A stretch of DNA of 22,958 nt. It comes from a virus. Both the position numbers and the translations under genes were made by a program. The notes below the pieces were generated by a model. That model was given only the letters and a program-made list of their open reading frames with translations, was not told where the DNA came from and made no database searches. This document shows positions 22,604 to 22,958 of this stretch, in pieces. How positions within the stretch are numbered: the first letter of the stretch is position 1; the number at the start of each line of letters is the position of its first letter. The DNA is taken from positions 1 to 22,958 of IMG/VR virus record IMGVR_UViG_3300025141_000805; one strand, written 5' to 3'.

Positions 22604-22958
22604 ATGGCGAGAGCTAAAACAAAAACAGGAAAACTTTCAATAGCAGACATGCGCCAGCTTATCAATAAAAAAGCTGGCATGAATGTTGCACACAATTTAA
22701 ATGAAGACAGCCCAACAATCGTAAAAGATTGGATCCCAACCGGATCACGCTGGCTCGATTCAATCATATGCCGAGGGCAACTAGCAGGAATCCCAGTAGG
22801 AAAAATTGCAGAGATCGCTGGCCTGGAGTCTACAGGCAAATCATTTTTAGGCGCACAGGTGGCAGCAAACGCGCAAGCGCAAGGGATAGATGTTGTTTAT
22901 TTCGATTCAGAATCTGCAATCGATCCAGGCTTTTTAGAAAAGGCTGGCTGCAATGTAG
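22604..22958 (+). CDS. uvsX: UvsX/RecA-like recombinase, 5' part, cut by the window end
   Basis: Strand-exchange recombinase for recombination-dependent replication and repair, partner of gp32 in T4. The first 118 residues are visible. Residues 43-51 (WIPTGSRWL) and VGKIAEIAG lead into the Walker A motif GLESTGKS (73-80), followed by VVYFDSESAIDP (98-108), where E103 corresponds to the catalytic glutamate E96 of E. coli RecA (DAEHALDP). The N-terminal 35 residues are basic. The ribosome binding site AAGGGGAA (22593-22600) lies close to the ATG. Only 25 nt separate the preceding terminator and the start and no promoter is seen there, so expression may depend on terminator read-through. The RecA-family call is firm; UvsX rather than RecA is inferred from the neighbourhood. 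Confidence 0.9.
   Translation, partial: MARAKTKTGKLSIADMRQLINKKAGMNVAHNLNEDSPTIVKDWIPTGSRWLDSIICRGQLAGIPVGKIAEIAGLESTGKSFLGAQVAANAQAQGIDVVYFDSESAIDPGFLEKAGCNV

Noticed and set aside
1-22958. tRNA genes, CRISPR arrays, insertion sequences and long direct repeats
   Set aside because: Reading the window showed no cloverleaf-like segment, regularly spaced repeats, transposase or terminal inverted repeats; non-coding gaps are all shorter than about 150 bases.

Overview
The window reads as a continuous piece of a T4-superfamily myovirus (contractile-tailed phage) genome. Every convincing gene lies on the + strand, genes are tightly packed (gaps mostly under 60 nt, several overlaps), and most starts follow good AGGAG-type ribosome binding sites, so the host is a bacterium. 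The order scaffold, major capsid, neck (gp13/gp14/gp15-like), sheath, tube, baseplate hub factor, tape measure and baseplate matches T4-like virions, but most proteins are very divergent from T4. They resemble the T4-like phages of aquatic metagenomes more than coliphage T4; that is an impression from family recognition, not a search.

Layout. 1-3264: head, with a gp22-like scaffold, the gp23-like major capsid protein and a strong terminator. 3353-6268: a lysine-rich 50-aa protein, then gp13-, gp14- and gp15-like neck and tail-terminator proteins. 6347-10837: a very large tail sheath (1016 aa) and two tube-fold proteins. 10868-14001: a gp26-like baseplate hub factor whose 3' end appears joined by a ribosomal frameshift to a start-less gp51-like ORF, then the tape measure. 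14010-19665: gp48-like, gp53-like and hub-like baseplate proteins and an unrecognised 462-aa protein. 19671-22958: replication, with a compact family A DNA polymerase, a degenerate tubulin/FtsZ-fold protein, a gp32-like ssDNA-binding protein with its own promoter and terminator, and the 5' part of a UvsX/RecA recombinase.

Regulation. Six virion-gene gaps carry a CTATTTATT-like element 13-37 nt before a start codon, while the canonical T4 late promoter TATAAATA was not found. The replication genes instead have host sigma70-type promoters embedded in the 3' ends of the preceding genes: TTGTAT-17-TATAAT with an extended -10 before the polymerase, and TTGACA-17-TATTAT before gp32. The late/early boundary therefore seems to fall inside a continuous run of overlapping genes.

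The points most worth a second look are the tubulin-like protein that has lost the GTPase glycine loop and sits between polymerase and SSB; the use of an exonuclease-free PolA-type polymerase in a T4-type virion context; the +1/-2 frameshift upstream of the tape measure; and the shared late-gene element.
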